A DNA stretch of 35,480 nt from Candidatus Poribacteria bacterium WGA-3G (lineage in GTDB: Bacteria; Poribacteria; WGA-4E; WGA-3G): positions 16,659 to 52,138 of the forward strand of contig ASZN01000038.1 in the NCBI GenBank assembly GCA_000406005.1. The letters are read 5' to 3'. A program made the translations under genes and the position numbers. Under the pieces are notes generated by a model. It searched no databases. It was not told where the DNA came from and saw nothing but the letters and a program-made list of their open reading frames with translations. Below are positions 15,773 to 23,176 of the stretch, piece after piece (positions within the stretch are counted from its first letter, which is position 1; each line of letters starts with the position of its first letter).

Positions 15773-16561
15773 TTAGTTATGACGCGTTTTGAGCTGGCCC
15801 CACGTCGTAGAAAGTTTGTTTTTTGGTTCAACAGGGGTGAGTACACCCGACATAATATCTGAAACCTCATCAGAACTGAGGGCTCTATCGTAGACGAAAA
15901 GCTCATCAAGGTGGAATTTTGCAGAGCTATAAGTCGTCTGACCGATATAGAGTTTCTCTGCGCCTTGTGTGTGGCTTTCCGGAACGGTCTGTTCATCTAC
16001 GACTTCGCCATCAATGTAAAACTTGAAACCGGTTCCCTCTTTGACCCCAGCGATGTGATGCCATTCGCCAGTTGCGAATTCGTCACCCTCTCCTTCGGGT
16101 CCGACGCAAAGGCTTCCAGCGTTCCCCGGATTGAAACGGTAATGGATGTGCAAAGTTGTGCGATTACATGTCCATATACCGGGTGAACGGTCAGAACCGG
16201 GTGCCTTTTTCGCAATGATTTGATCCCAGCCACCGGTGCCCGGCACGGTGAAATTGAGCCAGAAGAGGTAGGAATTGTCTTGATAATTTTCCAATGCTGG
16301 AAAGGATTCGACGGTCACACCATCACCGCCATCGTCGCAGAACAACGAGCCTTTACCGTGAACGACTTCATCGGTAGCGATATCCGCGCCCGTAATTAAG
16401 CCATCATTTCCGCCACCGGTTTCATCTTTAACTGTATTACCCGATGCTTCATCGAAGCTGAAGTAAAGGATTAAGCCTTCGTCTTGAACTTGGGCGTGTG
16501 TAGCGAACGCGCTGCCTAATATTAATATAGCAACAGCGAATAGATACATGATTAAACGCAT
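15773..16561 (-). CDS. Secreted LamG-domain protein, paralogue 3
   Basis: 262 residues and first in the direction of transcription. The signal peptide (MRLIMYLFAVAILILG, ending THA) is followed by the same single LamG domain: YFSFDEASGNTVKDETGGGNDG, GIWTCNRTTLHIHYRF, SLCVGPEGEGD, EWHHIAGVKEGTGFKFYIDG and KFHLDELFVYDRALSSDEV. It ends TTWGQLKTRHN. GAGGAG precedes the ATG. A consensus-like promoter about 120 bp upstream (16678-16706) probably drives the whole three-gene array. The three paralogues may be dose or variant copies of one cell-surface recognition protein; that is inference. Confidence 0.9.
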   Translation of the reverse strand: MRLIMYLFAVAILILGSAFATHAQVQDEGLILYFSFDEASGNTVKDETGGGNDGLITGADIATDEVVHGKGSLFCDDGGDGVTVESFPALENYQDNSYLFWLNFTVPGTGGWDQIIAKKAPGSDRSPGIWTCNRTTLHIHYRFNPGNAGSLCVGPEGEGDEFATGEWHHIAGVKEGTGFKFYIDGEVVDEQTVPESHTQGAEKLYIGQTTYSSAKFHLDELFVYDRALSSDEVSDIMSGVLTPVEPKNKLSTTWGQLKTRHN

Positions 16562-16677
16562 GCGTAAATCTCCTCGTGTCTAAAACAGATTAAAGTGCTA
16601 TGCGAGCAGTTTATTTTTTAAGCGGTCTACAACCGTCCCATTCGACAAAGAGTGCCCGCGTTTTAACTCAGAAAATT

Positions 16678-16706
16678 ATGATAAAACATAGACTTAAATA
16701 TGTCAA
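16678..16706 (-). promoter_or_regulatory. Promoter of the LamG gene array
   Basis: On the minus strand TTGACA (16706-16701) and TATCAT (16683-16678) are 17 bp apart. The predicted start near 16671 leaves a leader of about 110 nt before paralogue 3. Confidence 0.75.
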
Positions 16707-16840
16707 CAAAAATTTGATTCCGCTCATTTTCTTATTCCAAAATAAAAAACAGATGAATTCTGACTTCCTATGTGCTATAATAACTTGAGTTTCATAAAAG
16801 CATAGGGTCGCAAGCGGACCTTCGTAGCGGTTAAAATCTT

Positions 16841-16869
16841 TTGACATACCGTTCTTGCTATGTTATGTT
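16841..16869 (+). promoter_or_regulatory. Promoter upstream of the FMN reductase gene
   Basis: TTGACA (16841-16846) and TATGTT (16864-16869) are 17 bp apart. The predicted start near 16876 places a MITE-like element in a roughly 210-nt leader. Confidence 0.65.
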
Positions 16870-16880
16870 AAGAAGCAATT

Positions 16881-17020
16881 TATAGTAAAACGAAAAAATA
16901 AATCAACACTTTAAAAAACAACAAATCTGCTCCCGATGCAGGGTTTTTGCTGGGGTGTTTCCTTAAGGGTTTGGAACCCCGCCTTCTATAGATGTCTCAT
17001 TAATTGTAGGTTTTACTATA
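16881..17020. mobile_element. MITE-like element, TATAGTAAAAC terminal inverted repeats
   Basis: Perfect 11-bp terminal inverted repeats (16881-16891 and 17010-17020) enclose about 140 bp. Positions 16941-16961 are identical over 21 bp to 15615-15635, inside an element with entirely different ends. No coding capacity. Confidence 0.65.
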
Positions 17021-17084
17021 ACATGCGTTCATCTGTATTTCTGACCCGTTTGTGTGGTAGAATACTCTGAAAGGGATACTCCAA

Positions 17085-17654
17085 ATGAAAAGTCCGAGCG
17101 ACCAGTCTATCTATGTTGTTGCTATCTGTGGTAGCCTACGGGAAGGCAGTTCAACACACGCTGCGCTCCAGATCGCGCTCTCCGGCGCGAAGGATGCCGG
17201 TGCTGAGGTTGAAATGCTTCGGCTTAACGAGTATGACCTCGTTTTTCAAGGTTCCGTCGCTAACGAAGCTGACTATCCCCCCGGCGTGTTTAAACTGCGC
17301 GAAAAGGTGAAACGCGCACACGGTATCATCCTCGGTTCTCCGGAATATCACGGTGGTTTCAGTGGTGTCCTGAAAAGTGCGCTCGATCTTATGGGGTTTG
17401 ATGAATTCGAGAATAAGGCAATCGGACTCGTCGGTGTCTCTGGTGGACAGAAGGGAGCCGTAAACGCGCTCTCTATGTTACGAACGGTCGGCACTGCCTT
17501 GCGCGCTTGGGTCGTTCCGAAAGACGCATCTATTCCGAACGCATCGCAGGCGTTTGACGCGAACGGTAATCTGCACGACTCGAAGTTAGCAGAACGCGTC
17601 AAAGCCGTCGGTAAACAGGTCACAGAGTTCGCCGCACTTCAGAATTCAGGATAA
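17085..17654 (+). CDS. NADPH-dependent FMN reductase / NAD(P)H-quinone reductase family
   Basis: A 189-residue flavodoxin-fold oxidoreductase. The FMN phosphate loop is GSLREGSSTHAAL (about 14-26), and the second flavin-contact motif is GSPEYHGGFSGVLKSALD, both hallmarks of the FMN_red family. Such proteins reduce FMN, quinones, azo compounds or metal ions; the physiological acceptor is unknown here. AAAGGGA lies 8 bp before the ATG. The next gene, rnhC, begins after 9 bp, so the two are probably co-transcribed from the promoter at 16841-16869. Confidence 0.92.
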   Translation: MKSPSDQSIYVVAICGSLREGSSTHAALQIALSGAKDAGAEVEMLRLNEYDLVFQGSVANEADYPPGVFKLREKVKRAHGIILGSPEYHGGFSGVLKSALDLMGFDEFENKAIGLVGVSGGQKGAVNALSMLRTVGTALRAWVVPKDASIPNASQAFDANGNLHDSKLAERVKAVGKQVTEFAALQNSG

Positions 17655-17663
17655 ATTTAAAAA

Positions 17664-18344
17664 ATGAACGCAATACACAACTGGAACGCATGGATCGGCA
17701 CAGACGAGGCAGGAAAAGGTGACTATTTTGGTCCACTCGTTGTCGCAGCAGTTTACGTGGACGCAGATCTCCTTGAAAATTTATCAGATTTAGGCGTTGC
17801 TGATGGAAAAACCTTGTCAAATCGTCGTATCCGCAGCATCGCCGAATCAATGCGCAGTGATTATGCGCAGCATATCGTTGTCGTGGAAAAGATACCCATA
17901 GAATACAATTCGCTCTACGATACGCTCCGGAGACGTGGCCAGAACCTCAACCATCTGCTTGCATCACTCCATGCCGAAGCGATCCATACATTAGCAAACC
18001 GAGTAGACGCAAAACATGTCCTCGTTGATAAATTCGCTAAGGACAATCTCATCACACGGCAACTCACCCAACGTGGTATTGCGCCTGCACCACAGGGAAT
18101 CGAGATAAGACAGGTAACAAAAGCGGAACGTGATACCGCTGTTGCGGCAGCCTCTATCATCGCTCGCGACGCTTTTCTAACTGGAATGGATACGCTGTCC
18201 GAAACATACGAGATCCATTTACCGCGAGGGGCATATCAGGTTGTGGAAGCAGGTAAAGAATTCGTCAGGATGCACGGCAGGAAAGCGTTAGGAGAAGTCG
18301 CGAAACTCCATTTTAATTTAACAGACGTTGTTTGCGCTTCGTAA
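17664..18344 (+). CDS. rnhC: Ribonuclease HIII-type enzyme lacking the N-terminal domain
   Basis: Cleaves RNA in RNA-DNA hybrids. GTDEAGKGDYFGPLVVAAV (residues 12-30) is the RNase HIII form of the active-site motif; RNase HII lacks the KGDYFGP pattern. Predicted catalytic acids are Asp14, Glu15, Asp122 (HVLVDKF) and Glu155 (TKAERD), with AAASIIARDAF following as in both RNase H type 2 families. The protein is only 226 residues and begins almost directly at the catalytic domain. Typical Bacillus RNase HIII has about 300 residues with an N-terminal TBP-like substrate-binding domain. Either this is a compact variant or substrate binding differs. AGGA is 12 bp from the ATG, so initiation may depend on coupling to the upstream gene. 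Confidence 0.88.
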   Translation: MNAIHNWNAWIGTDEAGKGDYFGPLVVAAVYVDADLLENLSDLGVADGKTLSNRRIRSIAESMRSDYAQHIVVVEKIPIEYNSLYDTLRRRGQNLNHLLASLHAEAIHTLANRVDAKHVLVDKFAKDNLITRQLTQRGIAPAPQGIEIRQVTKAERDTAVAAASIIARDAFLTGMDTLSETYEIHLPRGAYQVVEAGKEFVRMHGRKALGEVAKLHFNLTDVVCAS

Positions 18345-18403
18345 GTTCCGCCAAAAGTTCAAAGAACGTGTCCCGATCTTGTATGTGCCCGCTAAACGTT
18401 TCA

Positions 18404-18520
18404 TAACACCATTTCTGTTAATAAATCTCTCTTTACGTAGAACAAACTGTTAGTTTGTTGCGCAGTGTTACACATTTTACGAAAACCGATAATGTGATAA
18501 CATCGTTTAGAAATGGTATA
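18404..18520. mobile_element. MITE-like element copy A, ACCATTTCT/AGAAATGGT ends
   Basis: About 117 bp with near-perfect terminal inverted repeats, homologous to 35213-35330. An internal hairpin ACAAACT-GTT-AGTTTGT corresponds to AGACT-GTT-AGTCT in the other copy, with compensatory base changes. Its right end carries TGGTATAAC just before thiI. Confidence 0.75.
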
Positions 18521-18533
18521 ACACGAGAAAATT

Positions 18534-19691
18534 ATGGAAGAATTGTTCAGTATTCATTACGCCGAGGTTGGACTCAAAGGAAAGAATAGGATTTTTTTTG
18601 AGAAACGTCTCGCGAACAACATCAAACTTGCCCTCCGCGGTACAGGGTACACAGAAGTTGAACGGCTGCACGATAGGATTCTCGTGCATCTTGGGCAGCA
18701 CGCCAATATCGCCGAGATTAAGAAACGTCTACATCAGGTCATGGGTATCGCGCATTTCGAGATCTCCTGCCGGACGAAACCTGATATCACAGCGATTAAG
18801 ACAGCGGCACTGCGACACATCCAAAGGCTCTCTTGTGAATCTCTGAAAGTTGAAACGAGACGCGCGGACAAGACCTTTCCGTTAACCTCTCCAGAGGTGA
18901 GTGCCGAGGTTGGTGGGTATCTTATCAAAGAGACGGGGACACGTGCCGATATGCATACCCCTGACGTGACCTGCTGGGTAAAAATAACGCACAACGCGGC
19001 GTATATCTCCACAGAGAAAATTCGGGGGATTGGGGGCTTACCCGTCGGTGTGAGTGGTAAGGTACTCGTTATGTTGTCGGGTGGGATCGATTCTCCTGTC
19101 GCGGCGTGGCAAATGATCAAACGTGGTGCGAAAGCCGTCTTTATCCACTTCTACAGTTACCCATATACGGACAAGGCTTCTTTGGAGAAGGTTATTGAAA
19201 TTGCTGAAATTTTAGCGGTATCCAACTATCGGAGTACCGTCTATCTTGTACCATTCGCCGATCTTCAGCAGACGATTGTCACCGAAACACCGGCACCGTT
19301 CCGAGTTATATTGTATCGACGGATGATGACGCGTATCGCACAACGCGTCGCTGCGATGGTCGATGCGGAAGCTCTCGTTACGGGTGAGAGCCTCGCACAA
19401 GTCGCCTCACAGACGCTCACGAACCTCCGAACGATTGAAGCGATCGCTGAAATCCCTATTCTTCGTCCATTGATTGGTGAAGACAAGATTGAAATTATTG
19501 AGAAGGCACAAAGGATAGGGACTTATGATGTATCCACGCGTCCGCATCAGGACTGTTGCTCGCTTTTTGTGCCGAAACATCCTGCAACTCGCGCGTCGTT
19601 GATTGAGTTGGAGGACGCAGAATCCGGTTTAGATGTAGATGCACTGGTTGAAGACGCACTGAACAATCTTGAGAAACAGGTCATCGGTTAA
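18534..19691 (+). CDS. thiI: tRNA sulfurtransferase (4-thiouridine synthase)
   Basis: Uses ATP and a sulfur donor to make 4-thiouridine at tRNA position 8, and in many bacteria contributes sulfur for thiamine thiazole. The 385-residue protein has the N-terminal ferredoxin-like region (YAEVGLKGKNR), a THUMP domain (about 60-165), and a PP-loop AMP-forming domain with VMLSGGIDSPVAAW (SGGIDS 182-187). DCCSLFVPKHPATRA contains the conserved Cys equivalent to E. coli Cys344. The C-terminal rhodanese domain of E. coli ThiI is absent, as in many Gram-positive and archaeal forms. The ATG lies 13 bp after a MITE end whose TGGTATAAC could act as an extended -10, so the transcript might be almost leaderless. 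Confidence 0.95.
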   Translation: MEELFSIHYAEVGLKGKNRIFFEKRLANNIKLALRGTGYTEVERLHDRILVHLGQHANIAEIKKRLHQVMGIAHFEISCRTKPDITAIKTAALRHIQRLSCESLKVETRRADKTFPLTSPEVSAEVGGYLIKETGTRADMHTPDVTCWVKITHNAAYISTEKIRGIGGLPVGVSGKVLVMLSGGIDSPVAAWQMIKRGAKAVFIHFYSYPYTDKASLEKVIEIAEILAVSNYRSTVYLVPFADLQQTIVTETPAPFRVILYRRMMTRIAQRVAAMVDAEALVTGESLAQVASQTLTNLRTIEAIAEIPILRPLIGEDKIEIIEKAQRIGTYDVSTRPHQDCCSLFVPKHPATRASLIELEDAESGLDVDALVEDALNNLEKQVIG

Positions 19692-19773
19692 GTCTGCTTG
19701 ACTGGAAACTGTATGCGCGTTTTCTCTTGAACGTGTGAAACTAACGGAAATACGACAACGTGTGCTTACACAA

Positions 19774-20790
19774 ATGGCTTCTAAAAAAATACTTCTTATT
19801 CGGCTCAGTTCCCTCGGTGATGTTGTCCTGACAACGCCCGCGATTCGCGCTGTTCGCACCCATCTCCCTGATGCTTATGTTGCTATGCTTGTCGCGAAAC
19901 AGTCAGCAGATGTCCTTCGTGAAAACCCACATCTCAATGAAATAATTACATTTGACCGACTGGCGAAAGACAAAGATACCCGTGAAATGTTGCGGGTTAT
20001 CCGTCACTTACGGGAACGGAAATTCACAGTGGCTATTGATCTGCAGCGGAAGTTTCGCACTGAGTTGCTCATGTATTTCAGTGGTGCCGCCGAACGTGTC
20101 GGGAAAGGAAGACTTTGTACCGTCCGGGTCCAAGAACAGGGTAACAAACATGCAACAGCACACTATTTCGACCTGTTACATGCCATCGGGATACCGGCAG
20201 CGGATCAACGGTTGGAGCTGTTTCTTGCTGAATCTGAACGCATAGACGCAGCAAGGCGGCTTGACACTGCAGGCGTTAGTGAAACGGCTTTAAAGGTCGG
20301 ACTTTTTCCGGGGGCAGGATGGAAGTTACGCGAGTGGATGCCTGAACGTTTCGCTGCTATCGGGGACAGACTTGTGGCGCAGTTCAACGCTAACGTTTTG
20401 GTTTTTGGTGGACAAAAGGAGACTGAACTCGTTCAGAGGGTTGTGGATATCATGAACGCACCGGTGACTCCGTTTGCCGGTAATCTTCAGATTCGACAGT
20501 TAGCCGCCTGTATTGAGCAGTGTGATCTCTTTCTTACCAACGATACCGGCCCGATGCATATCGCAGCGGCGGTCGGGACACCGACTGTGTCTCTATTCGG
20601 TCCCGGTAATCACATCCGCTTCCAACCCCTCGGCGCAAGGCATCAAACCATCCGCTATGACGTGCCGTGCAGCCCCTGCAAGCAGTTCACCAATAAGTGT
20701 AAGGACAATATCTGTATGAAGGGGATTTCGGTAGATGAGGTGTGGCAATCTATCTCTCGTGCCTTGGAAACGTTGTCGGATTCCATTTAG
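19774..20790 (+). CDS. Glycosyltransferase family 9 (heptosyltransferase-like)
   Basis: About 338 residues from ATG 19774; an in-frame GTG at 19735 would add 13 residues, and neither start has a good ribosome-binding site. The ATG is preferred because KKILLIRLSSLGDVVLTTPAIRAVR is the usual family N-terminus. The GT-B fold C-terminal half shows GAGWKLREWMPERFAAIG and TNDTGPMHIAAAVGTPTVSLFGPG, the nucleotide-sugar site of ADP-heptose:LPS heptosyltransferases. A four-Cys cluster near the end (CSPCKQFTNKCKDNICM) is common in this family. Likely role: adding heptose or a similar sugar to outer-membrane glycolipid, supporting a Gram-negative-type envelope. Its stop overlaps that of the convergent SDR gene in TTAG. 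Confidence 0.9.
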   Translation: MASKKILLIRLSSLGDVVLTTPAIRAVRTHLPDAYVAMLVAKQSADVLRENPHLNEIITFDRLAKDKDTREMLRVIRHLRERKFTVAIDLQRKFRTELLMYFSGAAERVGKGRLCTVRVQEQGNKHATAHYFDLLHAIGIPAADQRLELFLAESERIDAARRLDTAGVSETALKVGLFPGAGWKLREWMPERFAAIGDRLVAQFNANVLVFGGQKETELVQRVVDIMNAPVTPFAGNLQIRQLAACIEQCDLFLTNDTGPMHIAAAVGTPTVSLFGPGNHIRFQPLGARHQTIRYDVPCSPCKQFTNKCKDNICMKGISVDEVWQSISRALETLSDSI

Positions 20791-21551
20791 AGGGATAAGA
20801 TTCCGCCTTCAACGAGCATCGGTGCACCGGTCATGTATTTCGATTCATCAGAGGCTAAATAGACCGCCGCCCAAGCGATGTCTTCGGGTTCACCGATACC
20901 GAGCGGATGCATCTCTTTGATCTCCCTGTTTATCGCATCCGGATCGGGCTGCTTTGATAGGAATTCCTGGTAGAGTTCCGTGTTAATTGTACCCGGACAG
21001 AGACTGTTGACACGGATGTTGTCTTCCGCATAACGGACAGCCATACTTCGTGATAGGTGTACCACGGCGGCTTTCGAGGAGGTGTAAGCAGGGTGCATCG
21101 GAAACCCGACATACGCAGATTCACTCGCCATGTTGATAATCGAACCGCCGCCAGCGGCACGCATCAACGGAACGATCGCACGAGAGACGAGATAGATACT
21201 TTTCACATTGACGGCGTATTGCCGATCCCAATCCGCTTCAGAAATTTCTTCTAATTCACCGACGACAGCGATACCAGCGTTATTAAACAGGACATTCGGC
21301 GTACCCAGTTCAGACGTGACACGCTGAACGGCAGTTCCGATCTGTGCTGCATCGGTTACGTCGCACCGGCAGAAGATAACGTTACCGCCAGCATCTTGGA
21401 TCTGTTGTGTGGTCTGTTCGCCGCGTTCGGTGTTGATATCCCATATAGCGACAGCTGCGCCTTCTCTTGCAAAAAGTTCCGCGCTTTTCGCACCAATGCC
21501 TCGCGCAGCACCTGTGATAACAGCAATCTTATCTTTAAGCCGGTTTGCCAT
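20787..21551 (-). CDS. SDR family NAD(P)-dependent oxidoreductase
   Basis: A classical short-chain dehydrogenase/reductase of 254 residues. It has the cofactor loop TGAARGIG (13-20), an acidic residue after strand 2 (WDIN, Asp38) that favours NAD(H) over NADP(H), CDVTD, NNAG (90-93), and the catalytic Asn115, Ser143, Tyr156 and Lys160 (YTSSK). The C-terminal NPEDIA/GGI-type pattern appears as EPEDIAWAAVYLASDESKYMTGAPMLVEGG. The substrate is not predictable; sequence style resembles 3-oxoacyl reductase or sugar/alcohol dehydrogenases. AAAGGA lies 5 bp before the ATG. It is probably monocistronic, ending in a 4-bp overlap with the convergent glycosyltransferase. Confidence 0.93.
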   Translation of the reverse strand: MANRLKDKIAVITGAARGIGAKSAELFAREGAAVAIWDINTERGEQTTQQIQDAGGNVIFCRCDVTDAAQIGTAVQRVTSELGTPNVLFNNAGIAVVGELEEISEADWDRQYAVNVKSIYLVSRAIVPLMRAAGGGSIINMASESAYVGFPMHPAYTSSKAAVVHLSRSMAVRYAEDNIRVNSLCPGTINTELYQEFLSKQPDPDAINREIKEMHPLGIGEPEDIAWAAVYLASDESKYMTGAPMLVEGGILSL

Positions 21552-21595
21552 AGAGTTCCTTTTTAGATGTAGGTGGGTTCCACTCGCAAAGAATC

Positions 21596-21931
21596 TCAGA
21601 AAGGCATTGAAATACTAATTTCTGCGGCGGGATTGTGTGCGGGTGTTCCGCTAACAATGATTTCAACCTGGCAATCCAGTTTTCTAATCAGGGAAAACAG
21701 ATGCTGAATGGAAAAATCATCAAGCAGACCGTCTGAAAGCGCAGAGAGTTCGGATTTACTGAGGTCCAGCATTTTCGCTGCTTCGCTTTGAGTGAGTTCA
21801 CTTTTGGATATAATACGATTGATGATAAGAGCAAGACGGGCTTTGGCAAGGTACTCCTCTGGATCAGGAATTTCCAGGTCCTTGAACACATTGCCACTAC
21901 TTTTTTCTACTTCCAATTTTTCTTCGCTCAT
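21596..21931 (-). CDS. higA: Antitoxin, HigA-type helix-turn-helix protein
   Basis: 111 residues from ATG 21931, chosen because GGAGAGG lies 4 bp upstream; an in-frame upstream Met is less likely. The sequence VFKDLEIPDPEEYLAKARLALIINRII, followed by the helix-turn-helix LTQSEAAKMLDLSKSELSAL and a short hydrophobic FSIQHLFSLIRKLDCQVEIIV, is the layout of HigA2-type (XRE family) antitoxins. It should neutralise the preceding toxin and repress the shared promoter. The toxin stop is one base from this start, so the order is toxin first, as is usual for HigBA. The gene name is given by family resemblance. Confidence 0.88.
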   Translation of the reverse strand: MSEEKLEVEKSSGNVFKDLEIPDPEEYLAKARLALIINRIISKSELTQSEAAKMLDLSKSELSALSDGLLDDFSIQHLFSLIRKLDCQVEIIVSGTPAHNPAAEISISMPF

Positions 21932-21932
21932 T

Positions 21933-22274
21933 TTACCTCTCCATTTGAGCATGTTCTTTTGCTATGTTCAAGCGTCTACGGATTAAATCAATCTCCTTTT
22001 TAGGAGTTTTTATCCCTCGCGTCGATTTTTTCTGAAAGCAGTGCAAAACGTAAACGAGTTCGCCCAGGTTCAAGACGTAAACGGCGCGATAGGTATCTCC
22101 AACGTAATCCCTGACAATTTCATACACTCCCGAAAATCCTCGCAAAGGCTTGGTTCTGTTAGGTGTTTCGCCAGCCTGCACCTCTTCCAGAGCGTAACCG
22201 ATTCTTTTCCGTACATCAGTCGGAAATTCTAAAAGCCGCTTCTTGGAGTCTCCTACCCAGAAAAGGTCCCGCAT
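21933..22274 (-). CDS. higB: Toxin, HigB/Gp49 (RelE superfamily)
   Basis: About 113 residues from ATG 22274 (MRDLFWVGDSKKRLLEFP), which matches the usual family N-terminus. Another ATG at 22289 adds five residues and coincides with the predicted transcription start. Family features: SKKRLLEFPTDVRKRIGYAL, KPLRGFSGVYEIV, YRAVYVLNLGELVYVLHCFQKKSTRGIKTP and a closing helix DLIRRRL. Members are ribosome-dependent mRNA endonucleases whose basic/aromatic residues act in the A site. Toxicity here is inferred. It forms a one-base-spaced operon with the HigA antitoxin behind its own strong promoter. Confidence 0.88.
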   Translation of the reverse strand: MRDLFWVGDSKKRLLEFPTDVRKRIGYALEEVQAGETPNRTKPLRGFSGVYEIVRDYVGDTYRAVYVLNLGELVYVLHCFQKKSTRGIKTPKKEIDLIRRRLNIAKEHAQMER

Positions 22275-22295
22275 TCGTTTCTCTTGCATACACCT

Positions 22296-22324
22296 ATTTT
22301 AACAAATCAGAGGCGATTTTGCAA
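22296..22324 (-). promoter_or_regulatory. Promoter of the higBA toxin-antitoxin operon
   Basis: On the minus strand TTGCAA (22324-22319) and TAAAAT (22301-22296) are 17 bp apart. The predicted start is near 22289-22290, only about 15 nt before the preferred toxin ATG and at the alternative ATG itself, so the toxin mRNA may be near-leaderless. Confidence 0.75.
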
Positions 22325-22354
22325 CACTTTTTTTGCCATCAGGAGAAAGATAGA

Positions 22355-23167
22355 TTAGAGACCTTGTAGGAGCGATACCCACCGTTCCCATGCGGCTTTG
22401 GTGGCGGTTTTATTCGCTTCGTCTGCCTCTTCTCCCATGCCGCGCCGCAAGAAGGCGTGACCGACACCCTCGTAGATAACGGGTTCGTACGTGACGTTTG
22501 CAGCATCCGCAGCCGCTTGGGTCGCATCAATCGTCGCATTGATACGGTTATCGCTCTCGCCATAAAAGCCGTATATCGGTGCTGATATTTTTGGGATGTC
22601 TTCCGGTGCTGCAGCGCGACCATAGAACACGAAGCCAGCGGCTATTGTATCGGAATGGACAGCGTAGCTGAAGGTTTGTCCACCACCCCAGCAGAACCCT
22701 GAGACTGCTACCTTCTCGTTGGTTGAGGGGAGTTCTCGGACATATTTCTGGACGGCATCCAGGTCGGATGCGACTTGCGCAGCGGGGAGTTCTCGGATAG
22801 CACGTCGGACATCATCACCGGACTCGAAACTCTCTGTGCCGCCATCTTCGGGGCCCATACCGGAAAGCAGATCGGGACAAATAGCGACGAACCCTTCCGC
22901 CGCAAGTCTATCTCCGACAAGTCGGATCCAGTCGGTTAACCCGAAAATTTCGTGGATGACAATGAGTGATGTAGCCGGTTCTTTTACTTCCGGGTAAACG
23001 ATAAATGCGTTGACGACCCGCGAATCAGCAGTTGTGATTTTGACCCATTCACCGTGGCGTGGTGATTTTTCGAGCTCAGCCTTTTCGTCATTAGCACCTA
23101 CGTTAGCGACAGCGAAAAACAGACCTGTAACAATAATACCAGCTATAGCGGCACTAAATATCTGCAT
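22355..23167 (-). CDS. Secreted dienelactone hydrolase family protein
   Basis: 270 residues. An N-terminal hydrophobic segment (about 4-25) reads as a signal peptide, so the enzyme likely acts outside the cytoplasm. The alpha/beta-hydrolase domain has the dienelactone hydrolase triad: Cys159 in SGFCWGGG, Asp206 in GESDNRI and His237 in GVGHAF, plus HEIFGL with Glu73 of the typical Cys-activating network. Substrates of the family are lactones and esters; the natural one here is unknown. AAGGAG precedes the ATG, which lies 9 bp after the RseB-like gene stop, so it is probably the last gene of the ECF sigma operon. That association is unusual. Confidence 0.9.
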   Translation of the reverse strand: MQIFSAAIAGIIVTGLFFAVANVGANDEKAELEKSPRHGEWVKITTADSRVVNAFIVYPEVKEPATSLIVIHEIFGLTDWIRLVGDRLAAEGFVAICPDLLSGMGPEDGGTESFESGDDVRRAIRELPAAQVASDLDAVQKYVRELPSTNEKVAVSGFCWGGGQTFSYAVHSDTIAAGFVFYGRAAAPEDIPKISAPIYGFYGESDNRINATIDATQAAADAANVTYEPVIYEGVGHAFLRRGMGEEADEANKTATKAAWERWVSLLQGL

Positions 23168-23176
23168 AGTTTCTCC

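Larger units (their letters stand above)
16562..17084. other. 523-bp intergenic region between the LamG array and the FMN reductase
   Basis: A divergent control region. It contains a minus-strand promoter for the LamG array, a plus-strand promoter for the FMN reductase, and a MITE-like element (16881-17020) inside the predicted leader of the latter. No gene is supported: the one short plus-strand frame at 16600-16788 shows no family features. Confidence 0.7.

Noticed and set aside
16600..16788. Small plus-strand gene of 62 codons
   Set aside because: Covers the LamG promoter, is Lys/Asn/Phe rich from AT bias, and lacks a ribosome-binding site or family resemblance.
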